Shown here piece after piece: positions 56,250-64,000 of a stretch of DNA of 64,000 bases. The translations under genes were made by a program, and so were the position numbers. The stretch lies in contig NZ_AGQV01000006.1 of the NCBI RefSeq assembly GCF_000234355.1, positions 62,001 through 126,000 on the forward strand, read 5' to 3'. The DNA comes from Gluconobacter morbifer G707 (GTDB lineage Bacteria > Pseudomonadota > Alphaproteobacteria > Acetobacterales > Acetobacteraceae). The notes under the pieces are model-generated. The model was given only the letters and a program-made list of their open reading frames with translations, had not been told where the DNA came from and made no database searches. Position 1 is the first letter of the stretch. Every line of letters starts with the position of its first letter.

Positions 56250-56257
56250 GTCCGGCC

Positions 56258-56515
56258 TCAGGCGAACAGGATCAGGAAGGCGATCAGCAGGGCGAACAGG
56301 GCCACGGCTTCCGTCAGGGCGAAGCCAAGGATGCCGATTCCGAAGACATGCGGACGGGAGGCCGGGTTGCGGGCGACGGAGCTGACGAGCGTGGAGAAGA
56401 TGTTGCCGAGGCCCATGCCGACGCCGGCGAGAGCGAACATGGCGATACCGGCGCCGAGGTCGCGGGCGGCCTGGGCGATACCGATGCTGAATTCGTGAGC
56501 GGCTTGAACGTCCAT
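56258..56515 (-). CDS. atpE: ATP synthase F0 subunit c
   Basis: The 85-residue proteolipid has two membrane helices joined by the polar loop [11 protein letters not shown], with the ion-binding Glu69 in [10 protein letters not shown]. The surrounding residues lack the Gln/Ser pattern of Na+-type rings, so protons are the likely coupling ion. RBS AAAGGAAAC. It follows atpB by 47 bases. Confidence 0.96.
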   Translation of the reverse strand: MDVQAAHEFSIGIAQAARDLGAGIAMFALAGVGMGLGNIFSTLVSSVARNPASRPHVFGIGILGFALTEAVALFALLIAFLILFA

Positions 56516-56562
56516 TTGGTCAGTTTCCTTTAGGATCTATACAGGGAGTGGCGGGGTCGTGC

Positions 56563-57360
56563 TCAGTGAGCAACAGCCTCGCGCAGGTAGATGCAGGTGA
56601 GGATGGCGAACACATAGGCCTGAAGCGCACCCACCAGCAGCTCGAGAGCCGTCAGCGCAATATTGATCGCGATCGGAGCGACGGCCAGGATGTGGCCGAA
56701 CGCGCCCAGACCGGCGAGCATGATCGTGAAAGCGGCAAACACTTCCAGCAGCACGTGACCCGCCACCATGTTGGCGAACAGACGGATCGACAGGCTGACC
56801 GGACGGGAAAGGAAAGAGATGAGTTCGATCGGCACGAGCAGCGGGGCAAGCCAGATCGGCGTGCCGGCCGGGAAGAAGTGCCGGAAGAAGCCAAGTCCCT
56901 GAAAGCGCAGGGAGGCGAGGATCGAGATCACGAAGACCAGCGCCGCCAGAGCGAAGGTTACGGCGATGTGGCTGGTATAGGTAAAGGAGAAGGGCAGAAG
57001 GCCGAGGTAGTTGCCGGCGAGGATGAAGAAGAACAGCGTGAAGACGAAGGGGAAGAAGACGGCGCCTTCTTCACCCATCGTGCCGACGGCGAGATCCCTG
57101 ACGAAATCATATCCGATTTCGGCGGCGGCCTGGAGGCGGCCCGGAACCACGGCGGCAGGGCGCATCCCGATATACAGGAATGCCAGCACCAGGACGACGG
57201 CGATGATCATGAACAGGGGTGACTGCGAGAACCGCAGGGCCTCGCCCACGGACCCGAAGACCGGATGGAGCTCGAACTGTCCGAGCGCGTCAATCGTCGA
57301 TCCGGCTGCCACGCTGGCTTCTCCCATCATCTGTGGGGCCTGACACCATGCCCGCCCCAT
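56563..57360 (-). CDS. atpB: ATP synthase F0 subunit a
   Basis: The 265-residue membrane subunit contains the essential arginine in RPVSLSIRLFANMVAGH and a late LELLVGALQAYVFAILTCIYL helix. If it starts at ATG 57360 it overlaps atpI by 71 bases. The internal ATGs at 57330 and 57327 still overlap by 38 or more, since no start codon occurs before the conserved DALGQFELHPVF. Thus a true long overlap with atpI exists. Start uncertain; the gene itself is not. Confidence 0.93.
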   Translation of the reverse strand: MGRAWCQAPQMMGEASVAAGSTIDALGQFELHPVFGSVGEALRFSQSPLFMIIAVVLVLAFLYIGMRPAAVVPGRLQAAAEIGYDFVRDLAVGTMGEEGAVFFPFVFTLFFFILAGNYLGLLPFSFTYTSHIAVTFALAALVFVISILASLRFQGLGFFRHFFPAGTPIWLAPLLVPIELISFLSRPVSLSIRLFANMVAGHVLLEVFAAFTIMLAGLGAFGHILAVAPIAINIALTALELLVGALQAYVFAILTCIYLREAVAH

Positions 57361-57655
57361 TCAAAACCCGCCAGACATTCATCATGCCGGCACAACATCC
57401 AAGCAGGGCGAAGACCGTCAGGAACAGGGCCTTGTATCCCAGCCAGTAGCCCAGAGCGTAACCAATCGCCACGCCAACGGCCAGACCGGCAACAAGGTCC
57501 GTCCCCACCCGGATCGCGAGGCCGAAGGATGACATCGTTGTGCCATCGTCATCGGCGTCTGCGGAGGAGTCCTCCGAATGGGGATTCAGTCTCCGGCTTG
57601 CGCGTTTCAGGCGCGCATCGAAGTTTTCGTCACCATCGGAAGGGGCGTGTCCCAC
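57290..57655 (-). CDS. atpI: ATP synthase protein I
   Basis: The 121-residue protein has a charged N-terminus (Arg/Lys/Asp-rich, about 45 residues) and two helices, IRVGTDLVAGLAVGVAIGYALGYWLG and FLTVFALLGCCAGMMNVWRVL. AtpI helps assemble the c-ring. The start is GTG 57655. Its 3' end overlaps atpB by at least 38 bases. It is the first gene of the F0 operon. Confidence 0.9.
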   Translation of the reverse strand: MGHAPSDGDENFDARLKRASRRLNPHSEDSSADADDDGTTMSSFGLAIRVGTDLVAGLAVGVAIGYALGYWLGYKALFLTVFALLGCCAGMMNVWRVLNGAGMVSGPTDDGRSQRGSRIDD

Positions 57656-57800
57656 GCGATCTGATCCCTTGCCCTGTGCGCATCCTCTTCTCCGGTCATC
57701 ATGAGCCGGATTCCGTGTCAGCGCAGGCGCTTGCTACCGGCGTGTCCCCGGGCTGTCAATGTATTCCCGCCACGGGACCGCCGGAGCATGCATTTTCTTC

Positions 57801-59312
57801 CTAACTTACCAGTCTCAGGCGGCGTCCGCGAGGGGGTTCTCCGGAAGACTGGTCGAAGGGAAGCATCGGGGCCGGATCGTCAGCATCCGGTTCAATCCGG
57901 GGAGCATCCGGCATGTGTTCGCCGAGATAGGCATCCGACAGGGTTCGGAAGGCGTAATCCAGCATGGAGCTGGCATAGGCTGCCTTCGGATCGCCCTCGA
58001 CGGTTCCGGCGGGGCCGAAGCGCGTGTAGGCGAATCGTTCTACGAATGCTTCCAGTGGTGCCCCGAACTGGAGACCGATGCTGACAGCCTGTCCCAGGCA
58101 TTCCATGAGCCCACGGGCCATGGGGCTTTCACGGGTCGGGACGAGGCTGAGTTCACCCAGCGTTCCGTCTTCGAATTCGCTGGTGCGCATGAAGAGGCTG
58201 TGACCTCCGACGGCGGTCCGCTGGGTAAAGCCTGTCTGACGCATCGGCAGGGGGCGTCGGACGCCGCGTTCCAGCCGGGCCAGCATGTTCGCCATTTCCG
58301 GTTCCGGAACTTCGGGCAGGAAATCGACCAGTCCCTCCAGAGCCCTGTGCATGAGCATGTGGGCTTCGGGACGGGGCGGGGAAAGGGGAAATTCCCCGGA
58401 GAGGGCCATGGCCAGCGCGGATTCGGGCGTCAGGCCGCGATGGGCCAGTCTTGCGGTTGTCGAGGCGCGCAGATGGCCGTCTTCCCGCAGGGGGGAAAAG
58501 ACCGGAGCGAGGCCGCAGGCTTCCACGCCAAGCAGGGCATCGGAAGGGCCGGGGGAAGAGAAGCCCGTTTCAAGCGGGCAGAGTTTCTGTCCGTCCAGCG
58601 CCGTGAGGGCTGAAAGGGTCAGGTCGCGCATATCCGGGAGGGGGGAGGCCGGAATGGCGGGAATGGGGAGATCGGTCCCGGCGCGGGCGATGGCGGTGGC
58701 AGTGGCCGCCAGTGCCCGGGCAGCGTTGCGGCCGTCGTTGCTGTCGTAGTCCAGGCCCATGGCCGCTAGGCAGGCATCAAGATCTGTCAGCAGGAGTATT
58801 CCGGCGGGTTCATGGGCCGGATCGGGCGGCAGATCGAACAGGGGAAGTTCGCCCGTGCGTTCGATGCGGGTGGCGGCGTGAAGGCGGCGCAGGGAATCAC
58901 AGGCCAGCTTCAGGCATGCGATGTAATGCTCCGGCGCGAAACCGTCTTCCTGAACGAAGCTGGACAGGCGGATGACAAAGCCCGGCGTTCCGTCCGGCTG
59001 GCGCTGCCAGAGGGCGGCGTTCGGCGCGAGCTGGCGCATCAGGAGCAGGCAGGAGAGGCTGCGGCCCGGCGACGGCATGCCGGATGGTGAGCCGGGCAGG
59101 GGCGGGCAGGTATCGATGGTGTCGATCCAGCGTGCTGCTTCCGAGGACAGGCGGACGGGGCCGACGCCGGGGGTCAGCTGTGCCAGAGCCTGCGCGGCGT
59201 CATCTTCCCATGCAGCGGGAAGGGTGACGGCACGGAGGGTGCTGTCGTCAGGATCGGTCGTGACCCGAAGCGTTCTCATCCGAACGCCGGTCCAGTGGAG
59301 GCGGGCTGTCAT
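57801..59312 (-). CDS. TSCPD-domain protein derived from class II ribonucleotide reductase
   Basis: The 503-residue protein ends in a TSCPD domain (about 365-465: HSLFMRTSEFEDGTLGELSL...SMLDYAFRTLSDAYLG) like the C-terminus of B12-dependent NrdJ. Earlier segments also echo NrdJ: residues 174-205 (LLTDLDACLAAMGLDYDSNDGR) match its GLPYDSDEGR region, and 246-290 match its APTGTIG...DCDTTGIEPDF region. The Cys-bearing catalytic core and the C-terminal CxxC are missing, and it is less than half NrdJ length (about 1,200). Start taken at 59312 (MTARLHWTG); 59279 is possible. Probably a non-catalytic paralogue, possibly a regulator or relic. Confidence 0.75.
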   Translation of the reverse strand: MTARLHWTGVRMRTLRVTTDPDDSTLRAVTLPAAWEDDAAQALAQLTPGVGPVRLSSEAARWIDTIDTCPPLPGSPSGMPSPGRSLSCLLLMRQLAPNAALWQRQPDGTPGFVIRLSSFVQEDGFAPEHYIACLKLACDSLRRLHAATRIERTGELPLFDLPPDPAHEPAGILLLTDLDACLAAMGLDYDSNDGRNAARALAATATAIARAGTDLPIPAIPASPLPDMRDLTLSALTALDGQKLCPLETGFSSPGPSDALLGVEACGLAPVFSPLREDGHLRASTTARLAHRGLTPESALAMALSGEFPLSPPRPEAHMLMHRALEGLVDFLPEVPEPEMANMLARLERGVRRPLPMRQTGFTQRTAVGGHSLFMRTSEFEDGTLGELSLVPTRESPMARGLMECLGQAVSIGLQFGAPLEAFVERFAYTRFGPAGTVEGDPKAAYASSMLDYAFRTLSDAYLGEHMPDAPRIEPDADDPAPMLPFDQSSGEPPRGRRLRLVS

Positions 59313-59518
59313 GAAGACGAATCTACGCCTCGGCTCGGGGGTGCCGGAAGCCGGAAAAAGCACTCCGGAAAGGCGTTAATGGGCGGAAACATGGGGATAT
59401 GGGGGATAACATCTGAATTCCATCCGGGACGGGGCCGGTTTCTTCATGATGGAGGGGTTGGACGTGGGCGGCGGAGTCGGGTAGTGCAGATGGGAATGAG
59501 TTTTTCGAAGGTGTCGTC

Positions 59519-60037
59519 ATGACCGCAGCTACGGCCCGCCACGACCGGGTGGACCTGATGGCCGGATTCATCGTGCTGGCCTGTCTGGGCGGCCTGCTCG
59601 TGGCTGCCATGGTGGGCCATCAGCAAAGCAGTGATGACGGCTATCCCGTGCATGCGTCGTTCAGCCAGATTGACGGGCTGGGGATCGGGTCTGATGTGCG
59701 TCTTGCGGGCATTACCGTCGGGCATGTGCTGTCGGAAACGGTGGATCCCAAGACATTTCAGGCGCAGGTCACCTTCACTCTTGCACCTGATGTGAAGCTG
59801 CCGACCGATTCTGCTGCGATCGTGACCTCGGACAGTCTCCTAGGGGGCAAGTATATCGCGCTGTCTCCTGGCGGGGCGGACACTCTGCTCAAGCCCGGCG
59901 GCCTGATGACGGAAACGCAGGGGGCCATCAGTCTGGAGCAGCTTCTGAGCAAGTTCATTTTCTCTGTGACGGATTCCCTCCAGAAAAGCCGGAAGGCTTC
60001 GGGACCTTCCTCCGGGGGGCTGTCGGATCAGCCGTGA
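59519..60037 (+). CDS. mlaD: MlaD-family lipid transport protein
   Basis: The 172-residue protein has one N-terminal membrane helix (LMAGFIVLACLGGLLVAAMVG) and one MCE domain (VHASFSQIDGLGIGSDVRLAGITVGHV ... IVTSDSLLGGKYIALSPGG). It should form the ring that passes phospholipids across the periplasm. mlaE and mlaF are not adjacent. RBS GAAGGTG. It heads a small operon with the next two genes, joined by 4-base overlaps. Confidence 0.92.
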   Translation: MTAATARHDRVDLMAGFIVLACLGGLLVAAMVGHQQSSDDGYPVHASFSQIDGLGIGSDVRLAGITVGHVLSETVDPKTFQAQVTFTLAPDVKLPTDSAAIVTSDSLLGGKYIALSPGGADTLLKPGGLMTETQGAISLEQLLSKFIFSVTDSLQKSRKASGPSSGGLSDQP

Positions 60038-60258
60038 CGGAGAAGGATTTTCCATGGGTTGATCGGCAGGGAGAGGCCGTGTCCTGTACGGAGAAGCTGC
60101 GTGTCCTGCGGGAAAACGATGCGGAACTGCGTCAGGCCCTTCAGGACGCATTTGAAGACGGAATCCTCATGGGAGTGACGCCGGACGCCATGCGCCGCAC
60201 ATTCGAAGCCATGCTGGCCGACCTGAAAGACCCGACGCATCCGGGACAGAGGGCATGA
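60034..60258 (+). CDS. Small conserved alphaproteobacterial-type protein
   Basis: The 74-residue protein starts GTG 60034 (GTGA overlap with mlaD) and reads TEKDFPWVDRQGEAVSCTEKLRVLRENDAELRQALQDAFEDGILMGVTPDAMR. It is helical with a single Cys. The pattern recurs in Rhodospirillales beside mlaD and DUF2155 but no role is known. Its end overlaps the next gene by four bases. Confidence 0.75.
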   Translation: MTEKDFPWVDRQGEAVSCTEKLRVLRENDAELRQALQDAFEDGILMGVTPDAMRRTFEAMLADLKDPTHPGQRA

Positions 60259-60938
60259 TGCGGCGGAACATCCTTTCTTCTGCGGTCCTGCTGGCGTTTT
60301 CGATGGCCGGGTCAGCGTTGGGAGCGACGCCGGTGGCGCCGCCTGCCATGTATCCTGCCACGATATGGCAGGGGCGGACGACGGCCGTGATCCGCGTTCT
60401 GGACCGGCTGGATTCCCATCTTGAGACCCTGACGGTCCCGGTGGGCGGTTCGGCGTCCTATCACAGTCTGAATGTTGCGGTGGAGCGGTGTGTCAGTCGG
60501 CCCGAGACCCTGCCGGCGGATTCGGCTGCGCTTCTGCATCTGAAGGATGCGACGGATGAGACGCGTCCACCTTTTGACGGGTGGATGCTGGCCCAGGAAC
60601 CAGCCGTCGCGACCTATGGCAGTCCGCTTTATGATGTCCGCGTCATTTCCTGTGGGGGAGAGACGGTGGCTCCGCAGGCTGGTCCCCTGCCAGTCACAAA
60701 GGCGCCACAACTGACTGATACGTCTGTCCCGGAGGAAGAGGGCGGCGATGATCGGCCTGATCAGGCTTCACCGGATGGTGGGGCGGTCCCTCTGGCGCCG
60801 GACAGTCATACGCCGATTCCGCTTGCTCCTCCCGTTGGGGGCGCCCCTTCGCTAGCGCCCGCTGCTCCTGCAACGCCGTCCGCTCCCCGTAACGGCCAGC
60901 CCCTGCCGCCTCCCGAAGCCGATCCGGGCCTCGAGTAG
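60255..60938 (+). CDS. DUF2155 family secreted protein
   Basis: The 227-residue precursor has a Sec signal (cleavage about after ALG, residue 23). The DUF2155 domain follows (WQGRTTAVIRVLDRLDSHLETLTVPVGGSASYHSLNVAVERC ... WMLAQEPAVATYGSPLYDVRVISC; two conserved Cys), then a Pro/Ala/Asp-rich tail of about 85 residues. Periplasmic; function unknown. Coupled to the small gene upstream. Confidence 0.87.
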   Translation: MMRRNILSSAVLLAFSMAGSALGATPVAPPAMYPATIWQGRTTAVIRVLDRLDSHLETLTVPVGGSASYHSLNVAVERCVSRPETLPADSAALLHLKDATDETRPPFDGWMLAQEPAVATYGSPLYDVRVISCGGETVAPQAGPLPVTKAPQLTDTSVPEEEGGDDRPDQASPDGGAVPLAPDSHTPIPLAPPVGGAPSLAPAAPATPSAPRNGQPLPPPEADPGLE

Positions 60939-60988
60939 GCAGAAGGGGGAGCGGCCATCATCCAGAGACCGGAAGAGATGTCAGCCGC

Positions 60989-61711
60989 ATGATTCATGTC
61001 CCTTTTCCTCCTTCAAAAGCAGCACTTCTGCTGGATTTCGACGGTACGCTCGTCGATATTGCGCCCACTCCTGACACCGTGAAGGTTTCCGAAGGTCTCG
61101 TACCTGACCTGTTGCGTCTGAAAGACATGCTCGGAGGTGCCCTGGCGATTGTGACGGGGCGTCCCATTGCCCAGATCGATCATTTTCTGCCGGGTGTACC
61201 TCATGCTGTTGCCGGTGAGCATGGTGTGATGGTTCGTGCCGCGCCGGGTGCGGACATTCAGGGGCGTGCCCTGCCCGATGTGCCGGAAGACTGGCGCCGG
61301 GCTGCAATGGACATCGAGGCGTGTTTCCCCGGGGCACATGTTGAACATAAAAAAGCCGGAATGGTGCTTCATTATAGGAAAGCACCTGAAGCGGAGCCTG
61401 ATTTCCGTGCGCTGACGGCCAGCTGGCCGGTCGAGCGGAGCGGCTTTCATCTTCAGGATGCTCTGATGGCCATCGAGCTGCGCCCGCTGGGTGTGGACAA
61501 GGGCACGGCACTCCGTGAACTGATGGTCGAATCTCCTTTTCGTGGGCGTCTGCCACTCTTTGTGGGAGATGACGTTACGGACAGGGACGGAGTGAGGGCC
61601 GCGCAGCAGATGGGTGGTGCGGGCTGGCTCATTCCGGACGATTTTCCGGATGCGAAAACATTCCGGGAATGGTTGCATGGACTGGCGGAGGGTCGTGGAT
61701 GGGGCGTCTGA
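60989..61711 (+). CDS. otsB: Trehalose-6-phosphate phosphatase
   Basis: OtsB removes phosphate from trehalose-6-phosphate. The 240-residue HAD protein has DFDGTLVDIAPTP (catalytic Asp16 and Asp18), TGRPIAQIDHFLP, AGEHGVMVR and VGDDVTDRDG. Its end overlaps otsA by 13 bases. The otsB-otsA order serves osmolyte synthesis under high-sugar or acid conditions. Confidence 0.96.
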   Translation: MIHVPFPPSKAALLLDFDGTLVDIAPTPDTVKVSEGLVPDLLRLKDMLGGALAIVTGRPIAQIDHFLPGVPHAVAGEHGVMVRAAPGADIQGRALPDVPEDWRRAAMDIEACFPGAHVEHKKAGMVLHYRKAPEAEPDFRALTASWPVERSGFHLQDALMAIELRPLGVDKGTALRELMVESPFRGRLPLFVGDDVTDRDGVRAAQQMGGAGWLIPDDFPDAKTFREWLHGLAEGRGWGV

Positions 61712-63036
61712 TTATTGTTTCCAACCGTACGCCTGCACCTGGGGAGCGCACACAGCCGGCTGGCGGTCTGACCGTTGGGCTGTATGACGCGATCCAGAAG
61801 CGGGAGAGCCTGTGGTTCGGGTGGTCCGGACAGCAGGCTGAGGATGCGGGGGAACGACCTGTAGAGGAGGACCGGCTTGATAACGTGACCTATGTCACGT
61901 TTGACCTGACGCCTTCACAGTATGACCGGTTCTATCTGAACTTTTCCAACGGGGTTCTCTGGCCGCTCTGCCATTATCGCACCAATCTCATCCGCTACAC
62001 GCGTGAAGACTGCGATGTCTATTACGAGACCAACGAGGTCTTTGCAGACAGGCTGCTTCCGCTGCTGCAGGATGACGATGTTGTCTGGATCCATGATTAC
62101 CACCTGTTTCCGCTGGCCCGGATGCTGCGTGAGCGCGGGGTCAGGAACAGGATCGGGTTCTTCCTGCACATTCCGTTCCCGCCATGGAGCGTTGCCCGGC
62201 TTCTGCCGCAGCTGAAACGTCTGCTGGAGGGGGTTGCCGGATGTGACCGCATTGGTGTGCAGACACCGGAAGACGCCGCCAACCTGAAAGGGTGTTTCGA
62301 GGTCTACGGCATTGACGAGGAGGTGGAGGCGGTTCCGATCGGGATCGATCCGGTCAGTTTCCGTCAGCAGGCGATCGAAAGTGCGGCGTCCGATGAGGTC
62401 AGCCGGATTGTTGATACGCTGGAAGGCACGCGCATGATCGTGGGGGTGGACCGTTTGGATTATTCCAAGGGTCTGCCGGAGCGGATGCGCGGGTTTGAGA
62501 TGCTTCTCAAGAACTATCCGGAGCATCGCGGGCAGGTCACGTTCATCCAGATCACGCCTGTTTCGCGTTCGGGGGTCGAGAGCTACCGGATCCTGAAGGA
62601 GGAGTTGGACGGTCTGGTCGGGACGATCAATGGCGCCTATGGCACGCCGGACTGGGTGCCGATCCGCTATACGACCTGGCCGATTGCGCGGCAGATCCTC
62701 GCGGGGCTCTATCGTGTGGCGGATGTCGGGTTCGTCACGCCGCTGCGGGATGGCATGAATCTGGTCGCCAAGGAGTTCATTGCGGCACAGGACGAGGATG
62801 ATCCAGGTGTGCTGGTTCTGAGCCGTTTTGCCGGGGCTGCTCCGGAGATGCCGGAGGCGCTTCTGGTCAATCCCTTGGACGCGGAAGGGATGGCTGATGC
62901 ACTTCATGCGGCTCTGACCATGGACGCGAAGGCCCGTCATGATGCATGGTCCGCCATCTATGGCGAAGTGAGCCGCAATACGGCGGGGAGCTGGGCCAAG
63001 CAGTTTCTCGAAAGTCTGGAGACCGTCCGAGCATGA
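61699..63036 (+). CDS. otsA: Trehalose-6-phosphate synthase
   Basis: OtsA makes trehalose-6-phosphate from UDP-glucose and glucose-6-phosphate. The 445-residue GT20 enzyme has [59 protein letters not shown] and the later [18 protein letters not shown] 61699 has GGAGGG upstream, inside otsB. It is slightly shorter than E. coli OtsA (474). dsbB follows with ATGA overlap. Confidence 0.96.
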   Translation: MGRLIIVSNRTPAPGERTQPAGGLTVGLYDAIQKRESLWFGWSGQQAEDAGERPVEEDRLDNVTYVTFDLTPSQYDRFYLNFSNGVLWPLCHYRTNLIRYTREDCDVYYETNEVFADRLLPLLQDDDVVWIHDYHLFPLARMLRERGVRNRIGFFLHIPFPPWSVARLLPQLKRLLEGVAGCDRIGVQTPEDAANLKGCFEVYGIDEEVEAVPIGIDPVSFRQQAIESAASDEVSRIVDTLEGTRMIVGVDRLDYSKGLPERMRGFEMLLKNYPEHRGQVTFIQITPVSRSGVESYRILKEELDGLVGTINGAYGTPDWVPIRYTTWPIARQILAGLYRVADVGFVTPLRDGMNLVAKEFIAAQDEDDPGVLVLSRFAGAAPEMPEALLVNPLDAEGMADALHAALTMDAKARHDAWSAIYGEVSRNTAGSWAKQFLESLETVRA

Positions 63037-63548
63037 TCCTGAGCAGAACGACACAGCCCGCCCAGACACGATTACTGGGGGGGCTGTTCGTTCTGTCCGG
63101 GATTATTGCGCTGGGGATGGTCTGGTACGCCGAGCACCGGTTGCAGCTTGCGCCCTGCGAGCTGTGTCTATGGGAGCGGCGGCCGTGGCGCGTTCTGATC
63201 GGGGCTGGCGCCCTGACGCTGATCCTGCCAAAGCGGTTTGCGAAATATGGGGTGTTCGTCGGGCTGCTGTGCCTGATGACCAGTATCGGGCTGGCGGTTC
63301 TACATTCCGGTGTGGAGCATGGGTGGTGGCCCAGCCCGGCGCCTGAATGTCGCGCTCCGGTTTTTCATGGCGGGAGTTTCAAGGACTGGATGGCCAGTAT
63401 GCCGGCCCGTCCGAACAAGCCCTGCGATGCACCGGATTATCTTTTTGGGCTGCCCATCTCCATGACGGAGACGGGCGGGCTTTATGCAATCATCGTGTTT
63501 GTGCTGGCCGCGTTCGGGAGCGTGCGGATGCTGCGCTCCCGGCGCTAG
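63033..63548 (+). CDS. dsbB: Disulfide bond formation protein B
   Basis: DsbB oxidises DsbA using quinones. The 171-residue membrane protein has four helices, CELC at 42-45 and the second periplasmic cysteine pair at 106 and 131. It fits the periplasmic PQQ/cytochrome enzymes (adhAB) that need disulfides and heme handling. Its ATG overlaps the otsA stop by four bases. The open frame upstream is not used. Confidence 0.92.
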   Translation: MILSRTTQPAQTRLLGGLFVLSGIIALGMVWYAEHRLQLAPCELCLWERRPWRVLIGAGALTLILPKRFAKYGVFVGLLCLMTSIGLAVLHSGVEHGWWPSPAPECRAPVFHGGSFKDWMASMPARPNKPCDAPDYLFGLPISMTETGGLYAIIVFVLAAFGSVRMLRSRR

Positions 63549-63552
63549 GCGG

Positions 63553-63726
63553 TCAGAGGCGCGTCCGGCCGCGACCGAAGATGAGGCTGACGATCAGCAG
63601 GACTAGGAAGACGAAGAAAAGGATCTTGCCGATATAGGCAAAATCACCTGCAATTCCGCCGAAGCCCAGAACTGCGGCACATAGGGCGAGAATGAGGAAG
63701 ACAACCGTCCAGCGAAGCAGATCCAT
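63553..63726 (-). CDS. DUF1328 small membrane protein
   Basis: The 57-residue protein starts [51 protein letters not shown], two helices with the DUF1328 GFGGIAG motif, and ends in a basic RGRTRL. Function unknown, often stress-induced. AGGGGAA precedes ATG 63726. Converges with dsbB with four bases between the stops. Confidence 0.9.
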   Translation of the reverse strand: MDLLRWTVVFLILALCAAVLGFGGIAGDFAYIGKILFFVFLVLLIVSLIFGRGRTRL

Positions 63727-63886
63727 GGGTATTTCCCCTGTCGTTATGGTATCCTTCGAAGGAAGGAACCGGAATGAATAGTTCTGAACGGGGCTCGCCT
63801 TCACAGGTTCACTTCTGCAACAGTCTTTTCATGAAAATTCGCAGCTGCCTTAACGGGCAGGCCCACTCGTTCCGGGGAGGCACTCC

Positions 63887-64000
63887 ATGACCCGCTTCCA
63901 TTCCCTCTATCATCAGGAATTCGCCCGGATCGCGGCCTGTACGCTGCCGGTAACGCTGGCGGTGCCCGAGGAAAATGGACGCAGGATACGGGCCATTCTG
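63887..64000 (+). CDS. nadE: NAD+ synthase (glutamine-hydrolysing), N-terminus only
   Basis: The first 38 codons, MTRFHSLYHQEFARIAACTLPVTLAVPEENG, match the N-terminus of the large glutamine-dependent NAD synthetase (nitrilase-like domain). GGGAGG lies eight bases upstream of ATG 63887. The rest is beyond the window edge. Alternative assignments are limited by the short sequence. Confidence 0.75.
   Translation, partial: MTRFHSLYHQEFARIAACTLPVTLAVPEENGRRIRAIL

Overview
The window is a GC-rich, gene-dense stretch of an acetic acid bacterium, most likely Gluconobacter or a close relative. The evidence is the PQQ-dependent membrane alcohol dehydrogenase pair adhA/adhB, a Zymomonas-type pyruvate decarboxylase, a glucose-fructose-oxidoreductase-like protein, and alphaproteobacterial layouts (mnmE-mnmG-rsmG-parA; an F0 operon with b and b' separate from F1; a tandem glycine riboswitch before gcvT-gcvH). 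Nothing resembling a prophage, insertion sequence, CRISPR array or large genomic island was found. This is core chromosome, probably close to the replication origin.

Layout. 1-4.4 kb (minus): tRNA modification and segregation operon mnmE-mnmG-rsmG-parA. 4.5-8.3 kb (minus): adhA-adhB, followed by ogt (+) and rho (-). 10.8-13 kb: a two-gene GMC flavin dehydrogenase. 13-21.3 kb: 2-oxoglutarate dehydrogenase E2, L,D-transpeptidase, ahcY, a CorA/ZntB transporter, small envelope proteins and pdc. 21.3-22.2 kb is a 0.9 kb gene-free region. 22.2-28.4 kb: GFOR-like oxidoreductase, mutY with a coupled unknown gene, DUF721, a Gly/Trp-rich secreted protein, serB and miaA. 28.5-31.8 kb: ilvB-ilvN-ilvC. 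32.5-35 kb: speD-speE and panB. 35-37.8 kb: Tat-exported phospholipase C and two small genes. 37.9-42.6 kb: glycine riboswitch and gcvT-gcvH-gcvP. 42.6-50.2 kb: small genes, glnA, an aminotransferase, tldD and yggT. 50.4 kb: tRNA-Ala(CGC). 51-55 kb: DUF3047-like gene, then an ArnT-like and a dolichol-phosphate-mannose-synthase-like glycosyltransferase directly downstream of the ATP synthase F0 operon (atpI-B-E-b'-b, 55.2-57.7 kb). 57.8-59.3 kb: a shrunken class II ribonucleotide reductase relative. 59.5-64 kb: mlaD operon, otsB-otsA-dsbB, a DUF1328 membrane protein and the start of nadE.

The genes work together in recognisable modules. Periplasmic ethanol oxidation (AdhAB) and cytoplasmic pyruvate decarboxylation (Pdc) reflect an oxidative-fermentative lifestyle. 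One-carbon and SAM metabolism is represented by gcvTHP, ahcY, speDE and panB. Nitrogen and amino acid supply is represented by glnA, ilvBNC and serB.

The main items for a second look are: five near-perfect parS palindromes scattered over 46 kb, three inside coding sequence; a class II RNR-derived protein that seems to have lost its catalytic core; an E2 subunit with no visible E3-binding domain; the F0 operon running into an envelope glycosyltransferase pair; a flavin dehydrogenase with no cytochrome partner; and two paralogous monooxygenase-like mini-proteins flanking the glycine-cleavage locus. No wholly new defence-type or mobile system was recognised.
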